DNA of 46,793 nt from an uncultured Clostridia bacterium (GCA_947630725.1 CANRIS010000020.1:1-46793), one strand, 5' to 3'; counted from the stretch's first letter, positions 1-8,280 are shown. Translations and numbers: made by a program. Notes: generated from the sequence alone by a model not told the origin.

Positions 1-55
1 CCGACGCAAGTTGTCAACCATGACCGCCGCAACATGGTAGATGTAAAAAGTATCG

Positions 56-280
56 CTATCTAACCCCAGCAAAGGTTGTCCCGGATATGCCATCATCGCA
101 GTATTCCTTTACAACTGTGATCTCCGGGTGCTTCTTGAGATAATCCTTAATCAGAAGTCTCTGATTAGAAATGCTGTCGCTCTCAAGTTTTTCGCCGAAG
201 ACAGAAAAATCGCCATCTCCCTTCGATAATCTCAGGTAGAGGGCGGCTTTGTAAGCGCAGACTAATGTTAGTTTTAACAT
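56..280 (-). pseudogene. Large serine recombinase, N-terminal fragment
   Basis: The 74 codons match the start of the resolvase domain of large serine recombinases of the Tn4451/TnpX kind. Visible are ALYLRLSKGD, containing the expected catalytic serine, then SDSISNQRLLIKDYL, then YCDDGISGTTF. Family members run to about 500 residues. Here the frame stops right after GISGTTF, where a RPGF-like continuation is expected, so only the N-terminal catalytic portion is left and no DNA-binding part is seen. The bases between 1 and 55 read in another frame as a short unrelated peptide (FYIYHVAAVMVDNLRR), suggesting a rearranged junction. This is probably the dead recombinase of the decayed element that fills the left end. 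The family call is solid. Inactivity is inferred from the truncation. Confidence 0.75.
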
Positions 281-435
281 AACACACCAACCCCCTTTTA
301 TTCTGTCAGAAGAATGAAAACAAGGGAACGGTGTCCGCTGATTTTGTCCACGATTATTATATCAGAGCCACACGCAAAAATCCAGCCTTTTCAATGAATT
401 TCATAAAAAATTTTCCTCGTTCTTCCGACTCTGCT

Positions 436-662
436 CTACATACTCGCTATTAGGTTTACGAAGTTATCCGTGATTGTAGCCTGAGTGTTCGCATAAGAAA
501 CCCTAACGACCGTTTTGCCGACCTTAAACATATAAGGTTTTTTATCTGATCAGCGTAGGATTTCATACGTTCCTCAACCGGTAGTGACCGGTCTATCTTC
601 ACATCCTGAATGTCAACAAGCGAGTCAGGAATATTTCTTCTGTTTTGCTCGTCAGCCATCAT
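436..662 (-). pseudogene. DUF6870-like small mobile-element protein, frameshifted
   Basis: The first 44 codons read IPDSLVDIQDVKIDRSLP then VEERMKSYADQIKN, which fits a small protein family common in clostridial conjugative elements (DUF6870-like, function unknown). After QIKN the frame turns to nonsense. One base later in frame the sequence reads PYMFKVGKTVVRVSYANTQ and runs to a stop at 436-438, which is the expected family ending. A single missing C in the run after QIKN therefore explains the break. AAAGG precedes the start. It sits between the recombinase fragment and the broken sigma gene on the same strand, as in related elements. A sequencing error cannot be excluded from one sequence. 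Confidence 0.65.
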
Positions 663-977
663 ATCATCGCCTTTTCACATCTATTCTTAACCAAATATTG
701 CCTTTCTGTTCACTCAGCCGTAGTAAGAACACCTTATCAGTATAAGGACGGGCAGCGACCATATAGCAGTTGCCTGTAGTATATACTGATAACCTTTTAT
801 TGATAGATCAGTGTTCAGTTTTCGACACATTTACAGCCCGCCCCCTGCCGAATGGGAATGTTGCGGACTATCAACAGTTAATCAGTATCATGGGACTCTC
901 ACCCCTCCGAGGATCGCTCCGAGCCGCCCATCACGAAAACGGACAGAAGTATCATTATACCCAACCTGAGCTTCCCA

Positions 978-1480
978 TCAAACAGCCGCAACCACGCGGC
1001 TGTTTCGGTTCTCTGTTGATCGCTCGTCCCCTGAGGGGGATGTCTTAGCGGCATTTACCGTCGAAAAATCAACCCCTGGCTCTTTCGCATAAGCCCTCAA
1101 GCTCTGACCGCCTACAATGCGCTTTTCATAGACATCACGCTGCTTCTCGGTAAGCGTCTTCAAAAAATCCTGCTCGGATATAGCCGTTATTACCGTTTCC
1201 TCGTAGTCCGTTGGGTCTGCAAGCCAAGCTGCTTGCTTTACGTCCTGTTCCATGACTTCATCAAGGGATAAAACTGTTCTGCCGGCAGTTTCCTACTTCC
1301 CGGCTCTGAAAGACGAATAGCCGCGCCTCATTTTCTTTTCTTCAGATCGAAGAACTCTCATTACCTCCCGATCAACTTCCGTATCCTCGCCGTGGACTTT
1401 ATGCGCGCCATGCACTTTACGTCCTCGCCAACATCAAGGTTGACGGAAACATATGCTTTGTGGCATAACGCCTCCTGCAT
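978..1480 (-). pseudogene. Sigma-70-family factor of a conjugative element, broken
   Basis: The best preserved block (minus strand, about 1253-1050) contains FLKTLTEKQRDVYEKRIVGG followed by QSLRAYAKE, the helix-turn-helix core of region 4-type sigma factors carried by Tn916/Tn4451-like elements. Upstream, related pieces lie in different frames: an N-terminal piece (KAYVSVNLDVGEDVK) and a middle piece (EVDREVMRVLRSEEKKMRRG) that runs into a TAG stop before the conserved block. The C-terminal recognition helix is also lost to a shift after GVDFSTVN. At least three lesions are therefore visible. It probably once helped express element genes, and its neighbours support this. Fragment boundaries are approximate. 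Confidence 0.6.
981..1004 (-). terminator. Hairpin after the broken sigma-factor gene
   Basis: AACAGCCGC (981-989) pairs with GCGGCTGTT (996-1004) around a six-base loop. On the minus strand the stem is followed by a short T-rich stretch. It lies at the 3' end of the sigma-factor remnant, consistent with a weak intrinsic terminator. Between this hairpin and base 663 I see no recognisable gene. Confidence 0.5.
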
Positions 1481-1515
1481 ACCAACACCTCCATTTCAAA
1501 TAATCTTTCCAACAC

Positions 1516-1660
1516 ACGAACAATTTTTCATGTTCCTATTGACACCCAAGTTTTCATGTGTTAAGATATAACCACGAACATAATTTCGTGTCAAAGACGC
1601 CATTATAATATAAACAGATTTTCATGTCAAGAGGTTTTGACGAAAAAATGTTCGTGTCAA
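1516..1660. promoter_or_regulatory. Promoter with repeated TTCRTGT operator-like boxes
   Basis: A consensus promoter (TTGACA at 1539-1544, 17-base spacer, TAAGAT at 1562-1567) points at the XRE gene. The region is filled with repeats of TTCATGT or TTCGTGT, some inverted: around 1516-1522, 1527-1533, 1552-1558, 1573-1590 (CACGAACATAATTTCGTG), 1621-1628 and 1650-1658. Two fall inside the promoter or next to its -10. Such arrays are typical of autoregulated repressor operators. The divergent minus-strand sigma gene may share the region. Binding by the XRE protein is inference. Confidence 0.6.
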
Positions 1661-1681
1661 CAAAAAAGAAAGAGGTGCCTT

Positions 1682-2095
1682 ATGCAATTCAGTGACAGAT
1701 TGAGAGAAAAACGTCTGGAGGCAAATCTGACTCAGTCTGATCTGGCTAAAATAGCCGGTGTCAGCACGCGCACGATCCAGAACTACGAACTTGGGGATCG
1801 TCAACCGTCCAACATGGTTGTAGTACAGAAAATCGCAGACGCGCTCCATACCACAACGGAGTATCTTCTCGGCAGCAGCATCTATACCGTTGAAACCCAC
1901 GAAAGAGACGGAGCAAATGCGGCAAGGGACATCGAAGAACTCGTCGAAGAAGTTACCGGACTTTTTGCCGGCGGCGAATTAAGCGAGGACGCGCTGGAAG
2001 GTGCAATGAAAGCATTGAATAATGCGTATTGGATTGCCAAGGAAAAGAATAAGAAGTACACACCGAAGAAGTATTTGAAGAAAGCCGGGGAATGA
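1682..2095 (+). CDS. XRE-family helix-turn-helix repressor
   Basis: The protein has about 137 residues. The N-terminal HTH reads RLREKRLEANLTQSDLAKIA, continuing GVSTRTIQNYELGDRQPS (residues about 5-42), a textbook Cro/C1-type domain. The C-terminal part is acidic and helical and carries no recognised domain. The ATG at 1682 is chosen because AAAGAGGTG lies just upstream. An in-frame TTG at 1637 has no such site and overlaps the operator boxes. It is likely the repressor controlling the old element and binds the TTCRTGT boxes upstream, by analogy with ICE and phage repressors. It is the only intact gene among the broken ones around it, which could mean continued selection or recent decay of the rest. 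Confidence 0.88.
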   Translation: MQFSDRLREKRLEANLTQSDLAKIAGVSTRTIQNYELGDRQPSNMVVVQKIADALHTTTEYLLGSSIYTVETHERDGANAARDIEELVEEVTGLFAGGELSEDALEGAMKALNNAYWIAKEKNKKYTPKKYLKKAGE

Positions 2096-2131
2096 TGGTA
2101 TCTTCTCGTTCTTTGAATACCACTGTCCCCG

Positions 2132-2865
2132 AAATATGCGAGGAAGCTCGAAGAAAACGGTATGTTTACAATGGGCAACGCGGCAAGGCATTCTATCATG
2201 GACGAGGACTTGCTTTATAAGCTGTTCGGGAAAAATGCGGAGCTTCTTATAGACCATGCGTGGAGATGGAAGCCATGCCCGATTGAAGCCGTGAAAGCAT
2301 ACCGCCCCCAGCACAAATAGTCTCGGCTCAGGACAAGTGCTTCATCAGCCCTACTAAGCGGACAAAGCAAAACTCGTCCATAAAGCAGATCATGGAAGCC
2401 ACATCAGAGCTTTATGACCGTATCGTGGACAAGAGCCTCCTTATCCGCAGGCTGAATATCACAACCAACCATGTTATCAGGGAAGCCGATGCGGAGCAAG
2501 AAGTCCGGTATGAGCAGCCCAACCTTTTTACAGACTATGACACCCTGCAAGTCAAACGGAATAAGGGACAGGCAGAGCTTGACCGGGAAAAGAAGATGCA
2601 GAAAGTCGCCCTGACAAGGTATGATGATGCTGTCACGGAAGCAGCGAGGATCACGGGCGAAAAGATAGGGCTTGATGAATCCTCTCAAGCCGCATTGGAC
2701 ATGAAGCAATATATCCTTATGGATGTTATATCGGAGCAGCCGGAAATAACTGTAGCATACTTCAAAAAGGACGAGAGAAAAGCCTGTGGAGCGTATTTGA
2801 CATTAACCGACAATCTAAAGAAGATAGATGAATATGAGCGAGTACTTGTGCAGCCGAGGAACTGA
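2132..2865 (+). pseudogene. Y-family polymerase (UmuC-like) and YolD-like genes fused by deletion
   Basis: Three pieces are visible. From about 2132 the reading YARKLEENGMFTMGNAARHS and LLYKLFGKNAELLIDHAW matches the middle of element-borne UmuC/DinB-type polymerases, ending at a stop near 2320. SLGSGQVLHQPY and ADKAKLV follow with an in-frame stop between them. From 2392 the frame reads ELYDRIVDKSLLIRRLNITT and DREKKMQK, the polymerase C-terminus. At about 2605 it switches without a stop to RYDDAVTEAARITGEKIGLD and PEITVAYFKKDERKACGAY, the C-terminal half of YolD-like proteins, which normally are encoded beside this polymerase. An internal deletion thus joined the two. The catalytic N-terminal palm of the polymerase is absent, so it is not functional as a polymerase. 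Confidence 0.7.
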
Positions 2866-3094
2866 TCGCAGAGAATGAAACGCCGGCAAAACTTTTACGA
2901 CAGGTCGGGGACAGAAATACCAGAAATGCAGAAATGCTTGCCGAAGCATTTAATCCGGTTTTGGATTATGCGGAAGAACAGACCGGCAGAGCCCGACTGG
3001 ATTTGTTCAAAGAAATGGTAGAGTTTCTTTATCCCTATGACGGCGATCTGGACGAGGGCTTGAAGAAATATATTGAGAAAATCACAGAGCCGTG
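2857..3094 (+). pseudogene. Unrecognised C-terminal reading-frame remnant
   Basis: An open stretch reads EELIAENETPAKLLRQVG through YEEQ-like helical sequence to EGLKKYIEKITEP and a stop that lies directly before the macrodomain gene. It is acidic, helical and has codon usage like its neighbours, but there is no start codon with a ribosome site. I do not recognise the family. It is most simply the tail of a gene whose front was lost in the same deletion that fused the polymerase and YolD pieces. Confidence 0.35.
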
Positions 3095-3112
3095 ATTATC
3101 GGAGGAATAACT

Positions 3113-4138
3113 ATGCCGCTTGAAATTGTACGAAATGACATCACGAAGATGAAAGTGGACGCGATTGTAAACGCCGCCAATCAAACCCTGCTGGGAGGCG
3201 GCGGGGTCGATGGAGCTATCCACCACGCCGCAGGTCCGGGGCTGCTTGCAGAGTGCCGGACGTTGGGCGGCTGTGAAACCGGCAGCGCAAAGATCACCGG
3301 CGCGTACCGTCTGCCCTGCAAATATGTGATCCATGCCGTAGGTCCCCGCTGGCGTGGAGGCAATCATGGAGAGCGGGACAAACTGATCTCATGCTATCGC
3401 ACATCCCTTGAACTTGCTAAGGAGAACAAATGCGAAACCGTGGCGTTTCCCCTGATTTCTTCCGGCATCTATGGTTATCCGAAGGATAAAGCCCTAAAGG
3501 TCGCCATTGACACAATCAGCGATTTTCTTTTCAGCAGCGAGATGACCGTCTATATCGTAATATTCGATAAAGCCGCTTATCAGATCAGCGAAAAGCTGTT
3601 CAAAGATATTGCCGAGTATATTGATGACAACTATGTAGACGAACATACTGACCGCTGCAGGGAACAGATGCGGAGCCTTCTTCTTGATGAAGAAATGTTT
3701 GAGGGCATTCCCAAAGATACTGAGATGCTTGCTCCCATCGCAAAAACCGGTATGGAGGCTCCGACAGCTTCCTCTCTGGACGAAGCGATAAGTATGATCG
3801 ACGAGAGCTTTTCAGAGATGCTTCTCCGTAAGATAGACGAGCGCGGCATCACGGATGCCCAATGCTATAAGAAAGCGAACATCGACCGTAAGCTGTTCTC
3901 CAAAATACGGAGTAACAAACTCTATAAGCCGAGCAAGCCCACGGTCTTGGCATTCGCCATAGCCCTTGAACTTCCATTAAGTGAGACGCAGGAAATGCTG
4001 ATGAAAGCGGGCTTTGCCCTCTCCCACAGCAACAAATTCGATATTATCGTGGAGTTTTTCATCAGCCACAAAAATTACAATATTTTTGAAATCAACGAAG
4101 CGCTGTTCGCCTTCGACCAGAGCCTCTTGGGGGCATAG
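3113..4138 (+). CDS. Macrodomain ADP-ribose hydrolase with C-terminal helical domain
   Basis: Residues 1-175 form a macro (Appr-1''-p processing) domain. NAANQTLLGGGGVDGAIHHA (about 21-40) is the ADP-ribose-binding loop, GAYRLPCKYVIHAVGP lies in the core, and FPLISSGIYGYP (about 116-127) is the second binding loop. Members remove ADP-ribose from proteins or hydrolyse O-acetyl-ADP-ribose. Residues about 230-340 carry a helical module (YKKANIDRKLFSKIRSN, then ALELPLSETQEMLMKAGFAL) that recurs in Firmicutes proteins and resembles an XRE-like fold. A GGAGG site precedes the ATG at 3113. It leads a same-strand cluster that ends in an ADP-ribosylglycohydrolase, suggesting work on ADP-ribosylated substrates. 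Substrate is unknown. Confidence 0.88.
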   Translation: MPLEIVRNDITKMKVDAIVNAANQTLLGGGGVDGAIHHAAGPGLLAECRTLGGCETGSAKITGAYRLPCKYVIHAVGPRWRGGNHGERDKLISCYRTSLELAKENKCETVAFPLISSGIYGYPKDKALKVAIDTISDFLFSSEMTVYIVIFDKAAYQISEKLFKDIAEYIDDNYVDEHTDRCREQMRSLLLDEEMFEGIPKDTEMLAPIAKTGMEAPTASSLDEAISMIDESFSEMLLRKIDERGITDAQCYKKANIDRKLFSKIRSNKLYKPSKPTVLAFAIALELPLSETQEMLMKAGFALSHSNKFDIIVEFFISHKNYNIFEINEALFAFDQSLLGA

Positions 4139-4179
4139 GCGCTACGATTTTATATACCAGCAAGGTGGAGGAATAATTT

Positions 4180-5337
4180 ATGGACTTGAACAAGATATTG
4201 AACGATATAATAAATACCTATGGGAAAAACGAAGGTTACAACGTTCCGGACATTTCATGGTCTGATGAAAACATGATAGGAAGATATGGGGAGTATCAGT
4301 ATTGGAATAATCGTATCATTGTGAGTCGGCTGTTGAACACGGACAAGGTTTCTGAAAAAGCTGTTGCTTCCGTAATATACCATGAATATAAACATCAGCT
4401 AATGAAAAAACATACAAAGGAATTTGAAAAGACCATGCGTCTTTTTGACGGGTACGACAAAGCAAACAAAGAGCTGGAAAGTTACTTTGAAGAACTTTCA
4501 GAGTACCCACCGGCAAAAACGCAGAACAAAAAAATGGAAAACAAAAGTACCTTGATTTTACGGATTCGTTTTGACAAAAACGATGAAGATTCTTATTGGA
4601 AAGCACTGGAGTATTTTGACCATCGTATTGTAGGATGCTGCGATCTTGATTTGCCCGAAGAATATGAGGGCAAGTATGAGCAAGTCATCTTCACAATAGA
4701 CGCAAATGGTCATTCGTTTATAACGGGATGGGCAAGAAACGTATTCCTTCATGCGAAACCCCGGCACATAGATATGAAAAAATACAAATATGGAGAAATG
4801 GACTATCACTTTAAGTACAAGCGTAACGATGGGCAAATTCTTTTACCTCCTGGAGTGCTTGATTTAGGTACATTAGATTCGATGCCTCAACAGTATATTC
4901 AAAAAGGGATCTGCAAGTTAGAAGCACTTGGTAAGGAAGATGCGAAAAATGTGATAGAAGCAATCAATCTGTATGATCTTGATGTTCACGAATTAGGTTT
5001 TGACGATAATGCGATTGATTGCGAAGCGATTGCAATAGAGACAACGGATGCAAAAGAACTCATTGAGCTTGCGCATAAAGATGATAGTGCCTTCCGAAGT
5101 TTGTGTATTTTGAATAAGGCAGTAAGGCTCCATCCGGGATATGCGACTTTGCTTGAACGAGCAATGGCTAAAGAAGCGTGTGGACTTCTTGATAACGCTG
5201 TTGTAGATGTTGCGCTTGCTTTGTCCTACTCGCCGGAAATGGCAAATGCAAAATTTACGGACACATGGATAAAAAAATTTTGTACGAACTGCATCGGAGG
5301 TCACAGGCTCTATATCCAAGACGAAAACCAACCATAA
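4180..5337 (+). CDS. Hypothetical protein with SprT/M48-like HEYKH motif
   Basis: The protein has 385 residues. Near residue 68, VIYHEYKHQLMKKH gives an HExxH-like zinc motif (HEYKH), in a setting reminiscent of SprT or M48-type proteases (about residues 1-110), including a Tyr/Trp-rich strand YWNNRIIVSRLL before it. The middle (about 120-230) is unrecognised. The C-terminal 130 residues (RSLCILNKAVRLHPGYATLL, then NAVVDVALALSYSPEMANAK) look like TPR-type helical hairpins. GGAGG lies upstream, and the preceding gene ends 41 bases away, so co-expression is likely. Protease activity is a motif-level guess and no full protease domain is clear. Confidence 0.6.
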   Translation: MDLNKILNDIINTYGKNEGYNVPDISWSDENMIGRYGEYQYWNNRIIVSRLLNTDKVSEKAVASVIYHEYKHQLMKKHTKEFEKTMRLFDGYDKANKELESYFEELSEYPPAKTQNKKMENKSTLILRIRFDKNDEDSYWKALEYFDHRIVGCCDLDLPEEYEGKYEQVIFTIDANGHSFITGWARNVFLHAKPRHIDMKKYKYGEMDYHFKYKRNDGQILLPPGVLDLGTLDSMPQQYIQKGICKLEALGKEDAKNVIEAINLYDLDVHELGFDDNAIDCEAIAIETTDAKELIELAHKDDSAFRSLCILNKAVRLHPGYATLLERAMAKEACGLLDNAVVDVALALSYSPEMANAKFTDTWIKKFCTNCIGGHRLYIQDENQP

Positions 5338-5353
5338 GGAAGCGAGATTGAAC

Positions 5354-6028
5354 ATGAGAATTGCGACATGGAATGTGGAACGTCTGAAACACAGACGGTC
5401 ACTCTGCGACATCCTGCTTGCCTGTGAACAGGCAAGGGCAGACATACTCATTCTTACAGAAACAGACGAACAGGTGCGTCCGTCTTCTTTTCGTTATTGC
5501 TTCCAAACTCCGAAGCTCATGGAAATAGCGCCGGGATATTATAAGCCCACAGAAAACCGCGTGTCTATCCTTACCAACTACAAATGCGTCGGCAATCATA
5601 TCACCTATGACAAATACACCGCCTTATGTGTTGAACTGGAAACCGAGCTGGGCAACCTATGCGTCTACGGTACAATCATGGGTATCGGGGGAAACAGGAG
5701 ATCATCATTCAAAACGGATTTGCAGAAGCAGATTGAAAACTTTGCACAGTTGACCGCAGCCGGAAAAAATCTCTGCATCGCCGGCGATTACAACATCAGC
5801 TTTTCGGACAACTACTACTTCACAAACCTTGGGAGGGACACGCTTACGCAGTCATTTTCAGAAAACCATATCCGTCTGCTCACGCAAAATGCCCCGGAAT
5901 GTATTGACCATATTGCTGTCTCCGAAAAAATTATCAGTGGAAAGCCGGTGAGCATTGAGGAATGGAACTTGGAGAAAAAACTCTCCGACCATAAGGGCAT
6001 TGTTGCAGCAATCCATCCGCAAAAGTAA
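5354..6028 (+). CDS. Endonuclease/exonuclease/phosphatase-family protein
   Basis: The 224-residue protein keeps the order of motifs of the EEP (DNase I-like) superfamily: MRIATWNVERL at the N-terminus (metal-binding Asn), ILTETDEQ near 37 (Glu), CIAGDYNISFSDN near 146 (Asp/Asn), and LSDHKGIVAAI near 212 (Asp-His). It has no signal peptide, so it should act in the cytoplasm on nucleic acid or another phosphodiester. The ATG at 5354 has AAGGA upstream. A TTG two codons earlier is in frame but less well placed. It is the third gene of the cluster. Its real substrate cannot be told from sequence. Confidence 0.85.
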   Translation: MRIATWNVERLKHRRSLCDILLACEQARADILILTETDEQVRPSSFRYCFQTPKLMEIAPGYYKPTENRVSILTNYKCVGNHITYDKYTALCVELETELGNLCVYGTIMGIGGNRRSSFKTDLQKQIENFAQLTAAGKNLCIAGDYNISFSDNYYFTNLGRDTLTQSFSENHIRLLTQNAPECIDHIAVSEKIISGKPVSIEEWNLEKKLSDHKGIVAAIHPQK

Positions 6029-6072
6029 TTGTCGCTTGCTATGCGACCAAACCGAATATCGTTTGTTCTAAA

Positions 6073-6110
6073 ATGCAGCTGTAAGTTGAAACCGGACAGC
6101 TGTATTTTTT
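6073..6110 (+). terminator. Intrinsic terminator or attenuator between cluster genes
   Basis: ATGCAGCTGT (6073-6082) pairs with ACAGCTGTAT (6096-6105), including one G-U pair, followed by a run of six T residues. It separates the EEP gene from the VWA gene by about 20 bases before the next ribosome site, so it could end the first transcript or attenuate read-through. Confidence 0.6.
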
Positions 6111-6126
6111 GATGGAGGTAATGAAC

Positions 6127-6783
6127 ATGAGAAAGAATTTAACTGAGATCGTTTTTATCCTTGACCGCAGCGGCTCCATGCACGGACTTGAGGCTGACAC
6201 CATCGGCGGCTTTAATTCCATGATAGAGAAGCAGAAGCAAGCAGACGGAGATGCGCTGATTTCCACCGTCCTCTTTGACAATTTCAGCGAGGTCCTGCAT
6301 GACCGCGTGGCTGTTCAGGCAATTAACCCCCTGACCGAAAAGGACTACTCCGTACGCGGTTGTACTGCCCTGCTGGATGCAATCGGCGGAGCAATCCACC
6401 ATATCGGGAACGTCCACAAGTATGCAGGGAATGAGGATGTGCCGGAGCATACCCTATTCGTTATCACTACGGACGGAATGGAGAACGCAAGCCGCCGCTA
6501 TTCCAATGATAAGGTCAAGCAGATGATCGAGAGGCAAAAGTCAAAGTACGGCTGGGAATTTCTTTTCCTTGGCGCGAACATTGATGCCGTGGAAACCGCA
6601 AGAGGCTTTGGCATTTCAGAAGACCGCGCCGTAAACTTCCATAATGACAGCCGGGGAACGCAGCTCAACTATGAAGTCCTGAGTGAGACGATTTGCAGAG
6701 TGCGGGCATCACGTCCCATCACCGGCGACTGGAAGAAGCGTATTGATGAAGACTACCATGAAAGAAAGGACGGGGAACAGTAA
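6127..6783 (+). CDS. VWA-domain protein
   Basis: A single von Willebrand factor A domain fills most of the 218 residues. IVFILDRSGSMHGLEADTIG at the N-terminus is the metal-ion-dependent adhesion site with the DxSxS pattern. GCTALLDAIGGAI supplies the MIDAS threonine, and LFVITTDGMENASRRY the downstream aspartate. There is no signal peptide or membrane segment, so it is a cytoplasmic VWA of the kind that organises protein complexes. GGAGG is 8 bases before the ATG at 6127. The stop overlaps the next gene's start by one base (TAATG), so the two are translationally coupled. Confidence 0.88.
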   Translation: MRKNLTEIVFILDRSGSMHGLEADTIGGFNSMIEKQKQADGDALISTVLFDNFSEVLHDRVAVQAINPLTEKDYSVRGCTALLDAIGGAIHHIGNVHKYAGNEDVPEHTLFVITTDGMENASRRYSNDKVKQMIERQKSKYGWEFLFLGANIDAVETARGFGISEDRAVNFHNDSRGTQLNYEVLSETICRVRASRPITGDWKKRIDEDYHERKDGEQ

Positions 6784-7442
6784 TGACAAGAGCTATCACA
6801 GTGAAGGGTGTCGGCACAGAGACGGTCAAGCCGGACTTTGTAATTCTCTCGCTTAGTGTCGAAGCCAGAAACAAGGATTACAAAAAAGCCATGCAAGAAG
6901 CTGCACACAAAATCGAAACTCTGCAAGCGGCGATACAGACCGTAGGTTATGATAAGACCGACCTGAAGACAACAAATTTCAATGTCAGGACAGATTATGA
7001 AAGCAAGAAAGACCGCAGCGGGAATTACAGAAGTGTATTCGTTGGGTATATCTGCTCATACTGGCTCTCACTATCTTTTGACTTTGAGAATACACGTCTT
7101 TCCCGGACGCTCACCGCAATCGCAGCCCGTGAGGCCAACCCTGAAATGAGGATAGCTTTTGCGGCAAAAAATCCGGCTGAGCCAAACAAAGCACTCTTGC
7201 GAAGCACAACAGAAAATGCTAAGAGAAAAGCTGAGATTTTGTGTTCAGCTTCCGGGGAAACGCTTGGCTCTCTGCTTACTATCGACTATAATTGGGGCGA
7301 GATAAATGTCGTTTCGCAAACACGATACAACATGGACGAGTGTATGCCCATGATGACGGCGAGTGAAAAACGTATACCGGAGATTGAGCCTGACGATATA
7401 AATGCGAGTGACACGGCAGCATATGTTTGGGAAATCTCCTAA
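6783..7442 (+). CDS. SIMPL (DUF541) domain protein
   Basis: The 219-residue protein starts AITVKGVGTETVKPDFVILS, the characteristic opening of SIMPL/DUF541 proteins, and continues with the family's helix (AHKIETLQAAIQTVGYDKTD) and strand (LKTTNFNVRTDYE). Most SIMPL proteins are exported; this one lacks a signal peptide, so it is a cytoplasmic version. The biochemical role of the family is poorly defined. Its start overlaps the stop of the VWA gene by one base, which ties it closely to that partner. Confidence 0.82.
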   Translation: MTRAITVKGVGTETVKPDFVILSLSVEARNKDYKKAMQEAAHKIETLQAAIQTVGYDKTDLKTTNFNVRTDYESKKDRSGNYRSVFVGYICSYWLSLSFDFENTRLSRTLTAIAAREANPEMRIAFAAKNPAEPNKALLRSTTENAKRKAEILCSASGETLGSLLTIDYNWGEINVVSQTRYNMDECMPMMTASEKRIPEIEPDDINASDTAAYVWEIS

Positions 7443-7461
7443 CGGAAAGGACGAAGCAATT

Positions 7462-8250
7462 ATGATAGGAGCAATCATCGGAGACATTGTTGGGTCTCGT
7501 TTTGAATGGAACAATTTCAGGAGCAAGGATTTTGATTTTTTTACCCCGGCGTGTGAGCCAACTGACGACTCCATTATGACACTGGCAATCGCAAAGGCAC
7601 TTATTTCATGCGGAAACGATTACACCAGACTTGGAGACAAAGCGGTTTACTGGATGCGAAAGATCGGTCGGCATTATCCCGCTTGCGGATATGGCGGACG
7701 CTTCAACAAATGGATGTTTTCGAAAAATCCCTGCCCATACAATAGCTTCGGAAACGGAGCGGCTATGAGGGTCAGTGCTTGCGGCTTTATTGCAAAAAGT
7801 TTGGACGAGGCAAAACAGCTTTCAAAGTCTGTCACGGAAGTCACCCACAATCATTCAGAGGGCATCAAAGGAGCTGAGGCAGCCACAGCCGCGATATATC
7901 TTGCACGATTTGGCAAGACAATAGATGAGATCCGCAGAGCAATTCAAGAGAACTACTACCCGTTGAATTTCACCCTTGACAGCATCCGCGATACATATCG
8001 CTTCAACGAGACCTGTCAGGAAACCGTGCCACAGGCTATCGAAGCATTTTTAGAATCCATCAGCTTTGAGGATGCCATACGCAGCGCGATTTCAATCGGA
8101 GGGGACAGCGACACAGTGGCTGCCATTACCGGCGGGATTGCCGAGGCATACTACGGTGTGCCTGATGACATCCGACAATCGGCAGAGAGCTTTCTCAATT
8201 CTGAGCTTTTGACAATCCTGCACGAGTTTGAGGATCACATCAGAAACTAA
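7462..8250 (+). CDS. ADP-ribosylglycohydrolase (DraG/ARH family)
   Basis: The 262-residue protein shows the ARH dinuclear-metal motifs: EPTDDSIMTLAIA near residue 33 (TDD) and IGGDSDTVAAITGGIAEA near 213 (DSDT). GAIIGDIVGSRFEW at the start and NGAAMRVSACGF in the middle are also typical. The family cleaves ADP-ribose from arginine, DNA or small molecules. The ATG at 7462 with a nearby GGAAAGG is preferred over an upstream in-frame start inside the SIMPL gene. With the macrodomain gene at the head of the cluster it gives two different ADP-ribose-removing enzymes in one transcription direction. Confidence 0.92.
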   Translation: MIGAIIGDIVGSRFEWNNFRSKDFDFFTPACEPTDDSIMTLAIAKALISCGNDYTRLGDKAVYWMRKIGRHYPACGYGGRFNKWMFSKNPCPYNSFGNGAAMRVSACGFIAKSLDEAKQLSKSVTEVTHNHSEGIKGAEAATAAIYLARFGKTIDEIRRAIQENYYPLNFTLDSIRDTYRFNETCQETVPQAIEAFLESISFEDAIRSAISIGGDSDTVAAITGGIAEAYYGVPDDIRQSAESFLNSELLTILHEFEDHIRN

Positions 8251-8256
8251 ACGGAA

Positions 8257-8280
8257 AAAGGCGCTCGAAAAGAGCGTCTC
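8257..8280 (-). terminator. Hairpin between ADP-ribosylglycohydrolase and fic remnant
   Basis: GCGCTC pairs with GAGCGT across a short A-rich loop. Read on the minus strand the stem is followed by a run of five T residues, so it best serves as terminator for the fic remnant coming from the right, possibly for both converging genes. Confidence 0.5.

Noticed and set aside
436..662. TnpW of Tn4451
   Set aside because: Position fits, but the sequence pattern with LPVEER and QIKNPY matches the DUF6870-like family rather than TnpW.
770..1048. Plus-strand open frame of 92 codons
   Set aside because: Overlaps the sigma remnant, has no ribosome site and no recognisable domain.
1637..1681. TTG start giving a longer XRE protein
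   Set aside because: No ribosome site, and the added residues fall in the operator repeats; the ATG at 1682 is well placed.
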